Notes: generated by a model not told the origin, from the letters alone. Counted from the stretch's first letter, positions 42,758 to 52,398 are shown. The stretch is 64,000 bases of DNA from Falsiroseomonas oleicola (GCF_019029495.1 NZ_JAERQM010000001.1:868001-932000); one strand, 5' to 3'. A program made the numbers and translations.

Positions 42758-44983
42758 TCAGCGCAGGAAATCGCCCACCCCGTCCCGGAACGCCCGCGCC
42801 GTGCCTTCCCGCGTCACCTCCCATAGCGGATTGTCCACCGCCAGCCGCTGCCCGCCATCCCGCGCCACGCCGCGCACCACCACCGGCGCCACCGCCCGCG
42901 TCGCGATTCCGAACAGGTCGAGCGGAATACGGATGAAAATGCCGCGGTCGAAACTGCCCTCCCCGAACCGGCTGAAGGGCACGTCGGTGATGGTGGCGAA
43001 GCCGCCGATCTCGATGCCGCTGGCGAAACGCCGGCCGATCTCCACCGTGCCGCCCCAATCCCCCGCCAGATAGCGCCCGGCGCGGGCCACGCCATAGAGG
43101 TTGAACCAGGGCAGGTCGGCATAGGCCGAGACATGCCCCGTGGTGACCTGGTAGCCGAGCACGCCGAGCCGCTGGTCGTAGTCCCGCTGCACCACCTGCG
43201 CGACATCGACACCCAGCGCCCAGGGCCTGCCCTGCGGCCGCCACAGCAGTTCCGCCGAAACCCCGGCGAACATCGGCTCCAGATACCCCGCCGTCACCCG
43301 GCCAAACAGGTCCGGCCCGAGCCCGCGAATCTGCTCCCCATACAAGGCGGGGATCGCATTCTCCCCCTCCCGCGCATAGCGCGCCGCATCGCTGCGCACA
43401 TGCGGCAGGACGCTGTCGGAGGCGACGCCCTCCGCCAGGTTGCCGGCCAGGCTGCGCGCGACACTGCCCGCCAGGGCGAAGCCGCCGCCCAATTCCCACC
43501 GCGCCCCCGCCACCGCCGCCACCTGCCAGCGCAGCGTCCGGCCCGGATCGCCGAGCAGCAGCGAAATCCGCGGCTCCACCCCCCAGCTCACCCCGCCATC
43601 ATCCGCCATGCCCCCGAAAGCATCGGCCCCGGCCGGTTCCAGCGTGCTGGCATGGAAAAGCTCCTCCGCACTGCCATCGCCCCGGCTCGCCGCCTCCATC
43701 GCCCGGCGTGGCAGGGTGAGCCGCGCCACCTCCACGCCCATCTGGCGCCAGGACAGGCGCAGCACCTCCACCTGCCGTGGCAGATGCGGCTGCACCGCCC
43801 GCGCCACCCGTCCCACAGCCCCGGCCAGGCGCCGCTGCCGCCCGCCCGCCACGGCAATCCGCGCCTCCATCCCCTGGATCACCACCGCCACCGGCCTGAA
43901 CCCGGCCTCCGCCAGCGCCACGCGGATCACCTCCTCCGGCCCTGTCACCTGCACCGGCCGGGCCGCCAGCGCCGGCAACCGGGGCGCCGCCGGCTGCGCC
44001 CGGTCCGGGTCGATCCGGGCCGACAGCCGGAACAGCAGGTCCGTGCCATGCACCCAGTCGAGCCCGGCATCCCAGGTGCCATCCGACCAGTGCAGCCCGT
44101 AATTCACCCGGCTCGCCGCCCGCCCGCCCAGCCCCGCCCGCCGCGCCGGCCAGCCGCCCCGCTCATCGCGCAGCGCATCGCCCGAATATTCCAGCTTCGC
44201 CCGAAACCCCTCCACCCCACCCCAGGGCGTCCAGACCTCCGGCAGCGAATGCTCCACCCCGCCGAACAGCGCCGTCTCCCCACCCCGGAAGAACGGCACG
44301 CCATTCGCCAGCCCACCCTGCCCCACATCCCGCGGCCGATCCTCGAACCGCGCCGACAAACCGGTCAGCGGATTGCCGAAATCCTCGCCCGTCCCCAGCC
44401 GCCCCCAGCCCAATCCCAAAGTCACATCCCACGGCCCGAACCGCTTCGAGGCCACCAGATACTCGCCCGCATAAATCCCGGTGCCCACGGCATCCTGCAG
44501 CCCCAGCGCCACCGCCGGCCGCCCATCCCCCTCCTCCATCAGCCGCAACTTCAGATCAAAGGCCCGATCCGTGACCATCCCGGCCCCCGTCGTGCCATCC
44601 AACCGCTCCGCCAACCGAAAGCCCGTCTCCAACCAAGGCAAAGCCTGCCAATTCAGAAAATGAAACCGCCGCTGATGCCGCAACACCGTCCCCGCCTCGA
44701 CCACCCCATCCGGCCGAAACCGCGCATTGCGCATCTCCACCAACCCCACCCCGCCATAACTCGACCCCGTCCCCGCCACCTCCTGCGCCTGGGCCGTGAC
44801 GGGCAAAAGCAGCGTGAGGAGGAGGGTGGCGCTGGTGGCTCTGCAGGGGGACGCTGTCCCCCTGCACCCCCTGCCAAGGGGCAGTGGCCCCTTGGCACCC
44901 TTTGATTCATGAAGGGAAATGGAGAGGGGCCAGAGGGACCGTCGAACATGCGGTACCGCTGGCCCCTCTCCATTTCCCTTCAA
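42758..44983 (-). CDS. YjbH-domain outer-membrane protein of the exopolysaccharide locus
   Basis: A YjbH/GfcD-like protein; conserved blocks include GGVGLVEMRNARFRPDGVV and, near the C-terminus, beta-barrel-type strands. Family members act in secretion of capsule or exopolysaccharide with Wza-like exporters. A signal peptide (ATSATLLLTLLLPVTAQAQ) is plain, yet no ATG or GTG precedes it closely in frame. The nearest is TTG at 44983, giving a long odd N-terminus encoded by palindromic repeats. GTG at 45061 and TTG at 45079 are alternatives. The 5' end may be rearranged. Confidence 0.75.
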   Translation of the reverse strand: MKGNGEGPAVPHVRRSLWPLSISLHESKGAKGPLPLGRGCRGTASPCRATSATLLLTLLLPVTAQAQEVAGTGSSYGGVGLVEMRNARFRPDGVVEAGTVLRHQRRFHFLNWQALPWLETGFRLAERLDGTTGAGMVTDRAFDLKLRLMEEGDGRPAVALGLQDAVGTGIYAGEYLVASKRFGPWDVTLGLGWGRLGTGEDFGNPLTGLSARFEDRPRDVGQGGLANGVPFFRGGETALFGGVEHSLPEVWTPWGGVEGFRAKLEYSGDALRDERGGWPARRAGLGGRAASRVNYGLHWSDGTWDAGLDWVHGTDLLFRLSARIDPDRAQPAAPRLPALAARPVQVTGPEEVIRVALAEAGFRPVAVVIQGMEARIAVAGGRQRRLAGAVGRVARAVQPHLPRQVEVLRLSWRQMGVEVARLTLPRRAMEAASRGDGSAEELFHASTLEPAGADAFGGMADDGGVSWGVEPRISLLLGDPGRTLRWQVAAVAGARWELGGGFALAGSVARSLAGNLAEGVASDSVLPHVRSDAARYAREGENAIPALYGEQIRGLGPDLFGRVTAGYLEPMFAGVSAELLWRPQGRPWALGVDVAQVVQRDYDQRLGVLGYQVTTGHVSAYADLPWFNLYGVARAGRYLAGDWGGTVEIGRRFASGIEIGGFATITDVPFSRFGEGSFDRGIFIRIPLDLFGIATRAVAPVVVRGVARDGGQRLAVDNPLWEVTREGTARAFRDGVGDFLR

Positions 44984-45046
44984 GGTCCTGAGGTCCAGGA
45001 GGCCACTGCCTCCTGGCGGGAGGGTGCAGGGAGGGCAGAGCCCTCC
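44842..45046. repeat. Cluster of five perfect palindromes (REP-like)
   Basis: Five hairpins follow one another: 44842-44866 (10-bp arms), 44872-44897 (11-bp arms), 44910-44982 (24-bp perfect arms, 25-nt spacer), 44995-45016 (9-bp arms) and 45030-45046 (7-bp arms). They fill the space between the wza-like stop and the yjbH-like signal peptide. This resembles mosaic intergenic repeats of GC-rich bacteria; whether other copies exist outside the window is unknown. Confidence 0.85.
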
Positions 45047-45075
45047 TTGCAAACCACCCACGCCACCCCGCCCCC

Positions 45076-47727
45076 TCAACGCAGTTCCCGCGCGATCACC
45101 GCCAGGGCGGCGGAGGAGATGGTGACCTGGCTCAGCACCTGGGTGAGGTCACGGATGAAGCCCCAGGTCTCGTAGGGGGAGGGGTCCTGGGGGATGACGA
45201 CGAGGCTGCCGGGCGGGATGGGGGGACCGCCGGCCTGCCAGGCGGACAGGCCGGCGGGGCTGGCCTGGCCGTTGGGCAGGATGATGAAGGCGCGGGCGGT
45301 GTCGGCGAAGCGTTGTGGGCCGCCGGCGGCCTGGGTGTAGTCGCTGGCGCGCCAGCCGCTGCGGAATTGCAGGCTGCCGGGGTTCAGCACGGCGCCGACG
45401 ACGGTGACTTCGTTGGGGCGTTTCGGGATCAGGATCAGGTCGCCCGGTTCCAGCAGCACGTCGCGTTCGGGGAAGGCCGCGAGTTGCACGGGGTCGGCTT
45501 CCACCACCATGCGGCCGGCGGCCTGGGCCTGGCGCAGGGCGTTGGCGAGTTCGCGCCCGGCGGTGATGGCGTTGCCGACATCGCCGGAGGGTCCGCGCCC
45601 GCCGGCCACGGCCTGCCCGGCGGCGACCTGGACGAGGGAGGTTTCGAGATCCCGCGCGGTGCGGGCGAAGCCTTCCTGCTGGCGCTGGCGCACGCTGTCG
45701 CGGGTGAAGATGGCGCCGTAGGGATAGGCCTGGGGGGTCAGGCCACCGGCGCGGGCGAGCAGTTCGGACAGGCGCTCGCCGCGGCGGATGTCGTAGCTGC
45801 CGGGGCGCAGCGCCTCCCCGGCCAGCACCACCGGCCCGGATTCCCGGTCGGAGAAGCCGCGCGGAATGCGCAGGACGTCGCGGGGGGAGAGCCGCACGGC
45901 GCGGAAATTGGCGGCGCGCAGGTCGAGCAAAAGGCGCGACAGCGGTTGCGCGCCGGAGGAGGCGCCGGCTTCGCGGGCGAGTTCGACGGCGGAGAGGTCG
46001 GCGCCATCGGTGGCGCCCCCGGCGGCGGCGAGCAGCAGGTCGAGCCCGGTATCGTCCAGGATGGGAAACAGCCCCGGCTGGCGCACCTCCCCGCTCAGCA
46101 GCACGGCGGCGTCGAGCAGGAAGCCGAGAAGCTGAGGATAGTCGCGGAACACGGGCGGGCAGCCGGGCGCGCCGATCTCGGGAAAGCCGGCGCCGCGGGC
46201 ATGGGCGAAGCGGGCGGGGGCGCTGCGGCTGGCGATGGCGAGCTGGGTCAGGGCCGGGCAGGCCTCCTCCGCCGGGGCTTCGCCGCGCAGGGCGCGTTGC
46301 ACGGGTGGGCTGGCGAGGAAGGCGATGTCGGACTGGCCGAGCACGATCACCTCGTCGCCCTCGGCCAGCGGCAGGTTCACCTGGCCCTGCAGGGCGCGGG
46401 ACAGGTCGAAGGGCAGGAAGCGCCGGCCGCGCGTGGCGGGGTCGAGGCGCTGGATGACGGCGAGGCGCGGATAGGGGTCCGGCCGCACCAGCCGGGCATC
46501 GCTCAACAGGCTGCGCAGCGTGGCGCCGCGGCGGCCGAGGGCGCGGGTGACCGGCGCCGCGACATGGCCGGCGAGGCGAAGCTGGTTGGTGGCGATATCG
46601 GCGCCTGGTTGCACCAGGATGCTGTCGCCCCGCCGCACCCGGTCGCCGGGGCCGATCTCGGCGAAGCTGCGGGTGCCGCCGGCATCGGTGCCCTGCACCA
46701 GGAAGCGGTTGCCGGCCGGGCGCAGCGGGTCGCCGGCCAGGCGCAGCACGGTGGCGAGCGGCGCGGCGGTGGTGCCGGCGGGCAGTTCATAGATGCCGGG
46801 GCGGGTGACCTCCCCGGCCACGGCGACGACGCTGCCGAGCGGCGGCACCAGGATCCGCTCACCCTCCCGCAGGGTCAGGTCGATATCGCCCCCTTCCCCG
46901 GTCAGCACGGCGTAGAGGTCCAGGGTCCGGCGGCCATGCGGCCCGTCGATGCGGATGGCGCGCAGGCTGCCGGTGCGGCGTGGCCCGCCGGCCTGGATCA
47001 GCGCATCGAGGGCGGAGGACAGGGCGGTGACGGCCTGCATCCCCGGCCGCTGCACCTCGCCCGCCACCAGCACGCTGATCTGCCGGACCTGGCCGATCGA
47101 CAGGAAGGTCTCGGTGCCCGGCATGTCGCGGGCGACGCGGGCTTCGAGGTCGGCGCGCAGCGCGCCGAGGGTGCGGCCGGCGGCGGGGATGGGCGGCAGG
47201 TCGGGGGTGAGGATGGTGCCGTCGCGCTGCACGCGGAGCGCCAGGGTGGCGCGGGTGCGGCCGCGCAGGGCCAGCATCAGCTCATCCTCCCGCCCGATCA
47301 GGTAGTCCTCGGGCAGGGCGCCGATATGGCCGGGGCCGCGGCTGCCGCCGCCGAAGCTGTCATAGCCGAACTGCCGCAGCGGCAGGCCGAGCCGGCCGGC
47401 GAAGAAGGCCTCGGTATGAGACAGGTTGTCGGGCGGCGCGGCGGGGCCGGGGCTGGCGGCGGGGGGCGGGTTCGCGGTGGCGGGACTGGGCAGCGGGCCG
47501 GGCGGCAGCGGGGTGCGCCCGGCGGCGGCGTCGCGCATGCGGCTCAGGATTTCCTGCTGCGCGGCGGGTGGCAGGCTGGGCACGGGCAGGCCGCCGGGCA
47601 GCAGGCTCGGCAAGGTGGGCGGGGCGAGCAGGCCGCCATCCGGCCCGGGCTGCGCCATGGCAGGGCCAGCGGCGGCCAGCAGCAGCAGGAGAAGCCGGCC
47701 GGGGCCGTGTCCGAAGGCGGGCGTCAC
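45076..47727 (-). CDS. Wza-like polysaccharide export protein with multiple SLBB domains
   Basis: The 883-residue precursor has a signal peptide (GRLLLLLLAAAGPAMAQ), a Pro-rich linker, a polysaccharide-export domain (around DELMLALRGRTRATLALRVQ) and six SLBB-like beta-grasp repeats, each with a GEVxxPG-type turn: VAGEVQRPGMQ, VAGEVTRPGIY, LAGHVAAPVTR, LSGEVRQPGLF, LAGEALRPGSY and VVGAVLNPGSL. It is longer than E. coli Wza. GTG at 47727 with CAGGAG upstream was chosen. It diverges from the heparinase gene across 62 bp. Confidence 0.88.
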   Translation of the reverse strand: MTPAFGHGPGRLLLLLLAAAGPAMAQPGPDGGLLAPPTLPSLLPGGLPVPSLPPAAQQEILSRMRDAAAGRTPLPPGPLPSPATANPPPAASPGPAAPPDNLSHTEAFFAGRLGLPLRQFGYDSFGGGSRGPGHIGALPEDYLIGREDELMLALRGRTRATLALRVQRDGTILTPDLPPIPAAGRTLGALRADLEARVARDMPGTETFLSIGQVRQISVLVAGEVQRPGMQAVTALSSALDALIQAGGPRRTGSLRAIRIDGPHGRRTLDLYAVLTGEGGDIDLTLREGERILVPPLGSVVAVAGEVTRPGIYELPAGTTAAPLATVLRLAGDPLRPAGNRFLVQGTDAGGTRSFAEIGPGDRVRRGDSILVQPGADIATNQLRLAGHVAAPVTRALGRRGATLRSLLSDARLVRPDPYPRLAVIQRLDPATRGRRFLPFDLSRALQGQVNLPLAEGDEVIVLGQSDIAFLASPPVQRALRGEAPAEEACPALTQLAIASRSAPARFAHARGAGFPEIGAPGCPPVFRDYPQLLGFLLDAAVLLSGEVRQPGLFPILDDTGLDLLLAAAGGATDGADLSAVELAREAGASSGAQPLSRLLLDLRAANFRAVRLSPRDVLRIPRGFSDRESGPVVLAGEALRPGSYDIRRGERLSELLARAGGLTPQAYPYGAIFTRDSVRQRQQEGFARTARDLETSLVQVAAGQAVAGGRGPSGDVGNAITAGRELANALRQAQAAGRMVVEADPVQLAAFPERDVLLEPGDLILIPKRPNEVTVVGAVLNPGSLQFRSGWRASDYTQAAGGPQRFADTARAFIILPNGQASPAGLSAWQAGGPPIPPGSLVVIPQDPSPYETWGFIRDLTQVLSQVTISSAALAVIARELR

Positions 47728-47789
47728 CACAACTCCTGGGTGAATTGCGTATTGGATATTAGCTTCGTTACACCATAGACAGTTCATTC
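47728..47789. promoter_or_regulatory. Divergent promoter region of the exopolysaccharide locus
   Basis: This 62-bp gap between the wza-like and heparinase genes is noticeably AT-rich (GCGTATTGGATATTAGCTTC) and must carry signals for both directions. The wza-like Shine-Dalgarno lies at its left edge. No Shine-Dalgarno is evident before the heparinase ATG. Confidence 0.45.
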
Positions 47790-49565
47790 ATGACTGACCA
47801 ACCGTCGATCACGCCTTTCCCCGATGTCGTCCGGGCGCGACGGGGCTGGTTGGTGCTGGACGCTGCATGGCGGCTTGGTCCGCGGCCGGTGGCCCTGATG
47901 CTCTGGCACAGGGCCAGCCTGGCGCTCGGCCAACCGCAGCGCGCCCTGGCCCGGGCCGATGCGGTGGAGGGCCGCTTCCTGCCCCGCGCGGCACCGCCGG
48001 CACCCGCCCTGCCGCCCGAAACGGCCGGGCGCCTGCTGGCCGCGGCGGCGGCGCTGCCGGCGCGACGGGACTGGCATGGCGGCCTGGACCCCGCCGCCCC
48101 GGCCCTCCGCCTGGATCTTTTCGCGGCCGGCGACATCCGCCCGGTCTGGGAGGCCAGCCGCTTCGCCGATCTGCTGCTGCTGGCCCAGGCCGCGCGGCTG
48201 GAGCCCGCGGGCGGTCATCTGGCGCGAGCCGAGCAGTGGCTGTCCGACTGGTGCGCCGCCAACCCGGCCTTTCGCGGCCCCGCCTGGGCCTGTGGGCAGG
48301 AGGCGGCGCTGCGTGCTTTGTCGCTGTGCCTGAGCCTTGCCTTGCTGGAGGCCGACCGCGACCCGCCGCCGGCCGCGCGCCATCTGCTGCGCCTTTGCGC
48401 CCGCCGCATCGCGGCGACGCCGGCCTATGCCGCGGCGCAGGACAACAACCACAGCATCTCCGAACCCGCCGGCGCCTTTGCCTGCGCCCTGCTGCTGGGC
48501 GACGCGCCGGGCGCATCCCGCGCGGCGCGGAAACTGGCGGCGGCGGTGGCGCGGCTGGTGGCGCCGGATGGCGGCTTCGCCCAGGTCTCGGCCGGCTATG
48601 CCCGGCTGGCGCTGGATGTGCTGGCGGTGGCGGAGGTTTTGCGCGCCCGGCACGGGGCGCCGCCCTTCGCGCCCGTACTGCGCGCCCGTGCCGCCGCGCT
48701 CACCACCTGGCTGCACCGGCTGGTGGCGCCGGAGGATGGTTCCACCCCGGCGCTGGGGGTGGAGGATGGCTCGGCCTTCGCCGATCTCGGCCTGCACGGC
48801 CCGGCCGATGCGCGTGGCAGCGTGGAACGCGCGGCGCGGCTGTTCGCCGGGGCGGGCGCCGACCTGCCGCGGGATGCGGGTTGTGCCTGGCTCGGCCTGA
48901 CCTGCCCGGCGGCACGGCTCGGCCGGCCCGCGCGCTGGCGGGCTGCCGGCAGCATGGGCTGGGCGGCGGCCGGCGCCACCGCGCTGCTGCGCTGCGGCCC
49001 GCTGCGGTTCCGGCCGGCGCAGTCGGACCTGCTGCACCTGACCCTGCGCGACGGCGCCCGGATCGTGCTGCGGGATGGCGGCACCGGCGCCTACAACCCG
49101 CCCGCCCCCTGGTGGCCGGCAGCCCTGGCGGAGGCCGGGGCGCATAATGCGGTGGTCTTCGACGAAAGCCCGCCGATGCCCCGCCTCGGCCGCTTTCTCT
49201 TCGCCTGCTGGCCGCGCCTGCGCGCCCTGCCCGATGGTGCGGCCCGGCGCGATGCCGCCGGCCATCGCCAGGCCCGGCGCATTTCCGTGCAGGGCCGGGT
49301 CTGGACGGTGGCGGATAAAATCGCTGGCGATTTCCGGGCCGCCACCTTGCGCTGGCGCCTGCCGGCCGGCCCCTGGCGACTGCTGCCGGATGGCGCCACC
49401 GATGGCCACCTCCGCCTGTGCATCACGGCCGATGCCGGGCTGACCCTGGCGCTGGAGACGGGCTGGGAGAGCCCGGCCTATGGCGAGATCGCCGCCTGCC
49501 CCGTGCTGCGGCTGCGTGTCGCCGCCCCGGCCACGCGCATCACGACAGAAATTCGCCTCCCATAA
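47790..49565 (+). CDS. Heparinase II/III family protein
   Basis: The 591-residue protein resembles the heparinase II/III and alginate-lyase group: an N-terminal alpha-helical region with AAAQDNNHSISEPAGAFACA near residues 216-235 and a C-terminal beta domain with HNAVVFDESPPMPRLGRF. Such proteins occur in many exopolysaccharide clusters and are thought to trim or release the polymer. No signal peptide is visible. It heads the rightward part of the locus. Confidence 0.85.
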   Translation: MTDQPSITPFPDVVRARRGWLVLDAAWRLGPRPVALMLWHRASLALGQPQRALARADAVEGRFLPRAAPPAPALPPETAGRLLAAAAALPARRDWHGGLDPAAPALRLDLFAAGDIRPVWEASRFADLLLLAQAARLEPAGGHLARAEQWLSDWCAANPAFRGPAWACGQEAALRALSLCLSLALLEADRDPPPAARHLLRLCARRIAATPAYAAAQDNNHSISEPAGAFACALLLGDAPGASRAARKLAAAVARLVAPDGGFAQVSAGYARLALDVLAVAEVLRARHGAPPFAPVLRARAAALTTWLHRLVAPEDGSTPALGVEDGSAFADLGLHGPADARGSVERAARLFAGAGADLPRDAGCAWLGLTCPAARLGRPARWRAAGSMGWAAAGATALLRCGPLRFRPAQSDLLHLTLRDGARIVLRDGGTGAYNPPAPWWPAALAEAGAHNAVVFDESPPMPRLGRFLFACWPRLRALPDGAARRDAAGHRQARRISVQGRVWTVADKIAGDFRAATLRWRLPAGPWRLLPDGATDGHLRLCITADAGLTLALETGWESPAYGEIAACPVLRLRVAAPATRITTEIRLP

Positions 49566-49626
49566 CCATCAAGGGTTGCATTCAGGTTGCTTCCTTAACA
49601 TTCTGCCCCCGGGCAGGGAGGCTTCG

Positions 49627-50487
49627 ATGCCGCTGGAGGTGCTGATTGCGGGATTGTGGCGCATGCGCGGGCGCATCGCCCTGCTCGCCGCCCTGTTCCT
49701 CGGCGCCGGCACCACCGCCGTGCTCTCCTGGCCGCGCAGCTTCGTGGCGGAGGCGCTGGTCGCGCCCTCGGAGACCACGGGCATCGCCACATCCTCCCTG
49801 CTATCTCCCTCACCGGCCTTCTCCGGCCTGCTCGACCCGCGCCCCACCGGCAATTTCGCGATCTATCTCGGCGCGCTGCGCTCGGCCGAGGCTGCCGCCC
49901 TGCTGGTGGAGGAGACGCCGCTGCTGGACGGGCTGACGGCGCGGCGGGCGGCGGGGCCGGGCGGGCTGCTGCGCCAGACGCTCGGCCTGCGGATCGCGGC
50001 CGACCTGGACGATGCCCGCGCCTGGCTGGCGCGGCAGCTGGCGGTGACCCAGACGCTGGGCGCGGTGACCTGGACGCTGGCCCTGGCGCATCCGGACCGC
50101 GACCAGGCACTGGACGCGCTGCGCCGGCTGCACGCCTTCGCCGAAGCCAAGGTGCGCGCCGACCTGAACGACATGGCCCGCCGCCGCATCCTGGCGCTGG
50201 AGGCACGGCTGGCGCGGGAGACGGATCTCTACATCCGCCAGTCCCTGTACGAGATGCTGGCGCAGCAGCAGCGCGTCGGGCTGGTGGTGGCGGCGGATGA
50301 GGCGGTGGCGGCGCGGCTGGTCTCAGCGCCGATGGTCGAGCAGCGCGCCTCCCTGCCCAACCGCCCTTTGCTGCTGCTGCTGCTGCTGGTCACGGCGCCG
50401 ATCGCGGCGCTGGCGCTGGGCGCCGCCGGCCTGCTGCTGCGCGCGCCGCCCCCCCTGCCCGGCCTGCGGATGGAACCGGCGGAATGA
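49627..50487 (+). CDS. Wzz/chain-length-determinant-like membrane protein
   Basis: The 286-residue protein has a membrane helix near residues 13-35 (MRGRIALLAALFLGAGTTAV), a mainly helical periplasmic region, and a second helix near 245-275 (LLLLLLLVTAPIAALALGAA). This is the Wzz/PCP topology. The cytoplasmic tyrosine-kinase domain of PCP-2a proteins is absent. The gene lies 61 bp after the heparinase gene and overlaps the ligase/polymerase gene by 4 bp. Confidence 0.75.
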   Translation: MPLEVLIAGLWRMRGRIALLAALFLGAGTTAVLSWPRSFVAEALVAPSETTGIATSSLLSPSPAFSGLLDPRPTGNFAIYLGALRSAEAAALLVEETPLLDGLTARRAAGPGGLLRQTLGLRIAADLDDARAWLARQLAVTQTLGAVTWTLALAHPDRDQALDALRRLHAFAEAKVRADLNDMARRRILALEARLARETDLYIRQSLYEMLAQQQRVGLVVAADEAVAARLVSAPMVEQRASLPNRPLLLLLLLVTAPIAALALGAAGLLLRAPPPLPGLRMEPAE

Positions 50488-51689
50488 CCGGTTCGGTCAG
50501 CATCCCGCTGGCCGCCATGGCCGGTTCGGCGGCGGCGGTGTTGCAGATGGCGGGCGCGCTGAAGACGGCGGGGCCCTTCGCCGCGCTGCCGGTGGATCTC
50601 ACCCTGCTGAGCCTCGCCGCGCTGCTGCCACTGCTGGCGCTGCTGCTGGTGACGCGGAGATGGGACGTGGCGCCGCTCCTCGCTGTGCCGATCGCCGCCG
50701 CCGCCCTGCTGTGGCTCTGGCTGGTGATGGCCGGCGCCTGGTCATCCTCCCGCCTCGTGCTGGCCCAGAAACTGCCGGAGCTTGTGCTGGCCGGGCCGGC
50801 TATGCTGGCGGCCGGGCTGCTGGTGGGGGCGGAGCCTGTGGCGCGGCGCGCCCTGTGCCAGGCCAGCCTGGGCATCGGCCTGGTCCTAGCCTGCCTCATC
50901 CTGGCGGGCATCCCCGGCGGCGACCCGGCGATGCTGGTGGAGTCCGCGCGGGTGCATCACCAGCTCGCCGGCCTCGCCTTGGCCATGGCGGCGTCGCTCG
51001 CCGCGCTGGCCCTGGTGGAGGCGCGGCACCCGCTGGCGCGGCTTGGCTGGCTGGCGGCGCTGCTCGCCCTGGCCATGGCGGCGCTGCTGCCCGGCGGCCG
51101 TACCGCCCTGGCCGCACTGCTGCTGGGCTGCGTCCTGGCCCCGGCGCTGCGGCTGCGCGGGACGGCAGGCCTGACCTGGCTGCTGGCGGGGCTGGCGCTG
51201 CTGGCGGCCGGCGCCGCCTGGCTGGCGCTGAACCCCGCCTGGATCGAGGGGCTGCGCACGCTGGAACGGCTGACGGCGGAACCGGCGGGGCTGGAGGCGC
51301 GGCAGGACCTTTGGGCGGCGGCGCTGCGCTGGGGCGGGCTGGCGGCGCCCTGGGGCCTCGGCACCGGCGGCTTCACCATCGCCGCCGGCCATGGCGAGTG
51401 GCGCGGCCTGTACCCCCACAACCATGCGCTGGAGGCGCTGGCGGAGGGCGGGCTGCCCGGGCTGCTGCTGTGGTGCGGCGCCTTCGGCGGCGCCGCGCTG
51501 GCGCTGCTCCGGCTGGCGCCACAGGTGGCGCCGGCACGGCTGGCGCGGATCGCGGCGCTGGTGCTGCCGGTGGCGCTGACCATCCTGGTCTCCACCGATC
51601 TCGGCAACCGCATGGCCTGGTTCGCGCTCGGCCTGGCGCTGAGCCTCGGTGTCACCGTCTACCCGGCCAGGCATCGCGCCGATGTATGA
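50484..51689 (+). CDS. O-antigen ligase/Wzy-like polymerase
   Basis: The 401-residue protein has ten or more hydrophobic helices and the Wzy_C-like loop near residues 270-320, with ARQDLWAAALRWGGLAAPWG and PHNHALEALAEGGLPGLLLW (the conserved H-N-x-x-L-E). The family polymerises repeat units or ligates polysaccharide at the periplasmic face. It overlaps both neighbours (ATGA and 8 bp), supporting one operon. Confidence 0.85.
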   Translation: MTGSVSIPLAAMAGSAAAVLQMAGALKTAGPFAALPVDLTLLSLAALLPLLALLLVTRRWDVAPLLAVPIAAAALLWLWLVMAGAWSSSRLVLAQKLPELVLAGPAMLAAGLLVGAEPVARRALCQASLGIGLVLACLILAGIPGGDPAMLVESARVHHQLAGLALAMAASLAALALVEARHPLARLGWLAALLALAMAALLPGGRTALAALLLGCVLAPALRLRGTAGLTWLLAGLALLAAGAAWLALNPAWIEGLRTLERLTAEPAGLEARQDLWAAALRWGGLAAPWGLGTGGFTIAAGHGEWRGLYPHNHALEALAEGGLPGLLLWCGAFGGAALALLRLAPQVAPARLARIAALVLPVALTILVSTDLGNRMAWFALGLALSLGVTVYPARHRADV

Positions 51690-52293
51690 GCGTTTCGGCA
51701 AGCGCGCGCTGGACATGATCGGGGCGGCGCTGCTGCTGCTGGCCCTGGCACCGGTCTTCGCCCTGGTGGCGCTGGCGGTGCGGATCTGCCTGGGCTGGCC
51801 GCTGCTGTATGTGCAGCCGCGTGCCGGGTTTGGCGGCCGTGCCTTCACGCTGCTGAAATTCCGCTCCATGGCCCCGGGCGACGCGCCGGATGCGGAACGG
51901 CTGTGCCGTTTCGGCCTGGCCTTGCGGGCCAGCGGCCTCGATGAACTGCCGCAGCTCCTCCAGGTGCTGCGCGGCGAGATGAGCCTGGTGGGGCCCCGCC
52001 CGCTGCCGCTGTCCTACCTGCCGCTCTACTCGGCGCGGCAGGCCCTGCGGCTGAAGCGGCGCCCCGGGCTGGTCGGGCCAGGGGTCGCGGCCGGGCGCAA
52101 TGCGGTGCCCTGGATGCAGCGGCTGGAGCTGGAGGCCGCCTATGCCGCCGCGCCGCCGCGCCTGCGCGACGACCTGATCCTGCTCGGCCGAAGCCTCGGT
52201 GTGCTGCTGCGCGGCCAGGGCGCCACCGCGCCGGGCCAGGCCACCATGCCGGCCTTCGCGCCGCAGCCGGCGCGGCGCTCCAAACAGGGCTGA
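51682..52293 (+). CDS. Undecaprenyl-phosphate sugar phosphotransferase (PglC/WbaP catalytic type)
   Basis: The 203-residue protein is a short bacterial sugar transferase with one N-terminal membrane segment and catalytic motifs LLKFRSM, LRASGLDELPQLLQVL (Asp-Glu dyad) and GEMSLVGPRPLP. It should load the first sugar phosphate onto undecaprenyl phosphate, starting repeat-unit synthesis. The N-terminal helical bundle of WbaP/WcaJ is absent. ATG at 51682 overlaps the Wzy-like gene by 8 bp. Confidence 0.9.
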   Translation: MYERFGKRALDMIGAALLLLALAPVFALVALAVRICLGWPLLYVQPRAGFGGRAFTLLKFRSMAPGDAPDAERLCRFGLALRASGLDELPQLLQVLRGEMSLVGPRPLPLSYLPLYSARQALRLKRRPGLVGPGVAAGRNAVPWMQRLELEAAYAAAPPRLRDDLILLGRSLGVLLRGQGATAPGQATMPAFAPQPARRSKQG

Positions 52294-52345
52294 GCCTTGG
52301 TTGTGGCGTGGCAACGAAAGCCCGCCAAGGGGGCATCTTCCCTTG

Positions 52346-52375
52346 TTGACTCAACCAAAATATGAATGTTTTAAC
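52346..52375 (+). promoter_or_regulatory. Candidate sigma70 promoter before the aminotransferase gene
   Basis: TTGACT at 52346-52351 is followed after 18 bp by TTTAAC (52370-52375), in an AT-rich island between the sugar transferase stop and the aminotransferase start at 52399. It could provide separate transcription of the last three genes of the locus. Confidence 0.4.
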
Positions 52376-52398
52376 GGACCATCAACCTACTGGTTCGG

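Noticed and set aside
45313-47778. An 821-codon open frame opposite the wza-like gene
   Set aside because: Gly/Ala/Gln-rich shadow; the minus-strand frame has a signal peptide and SLBB repeats.
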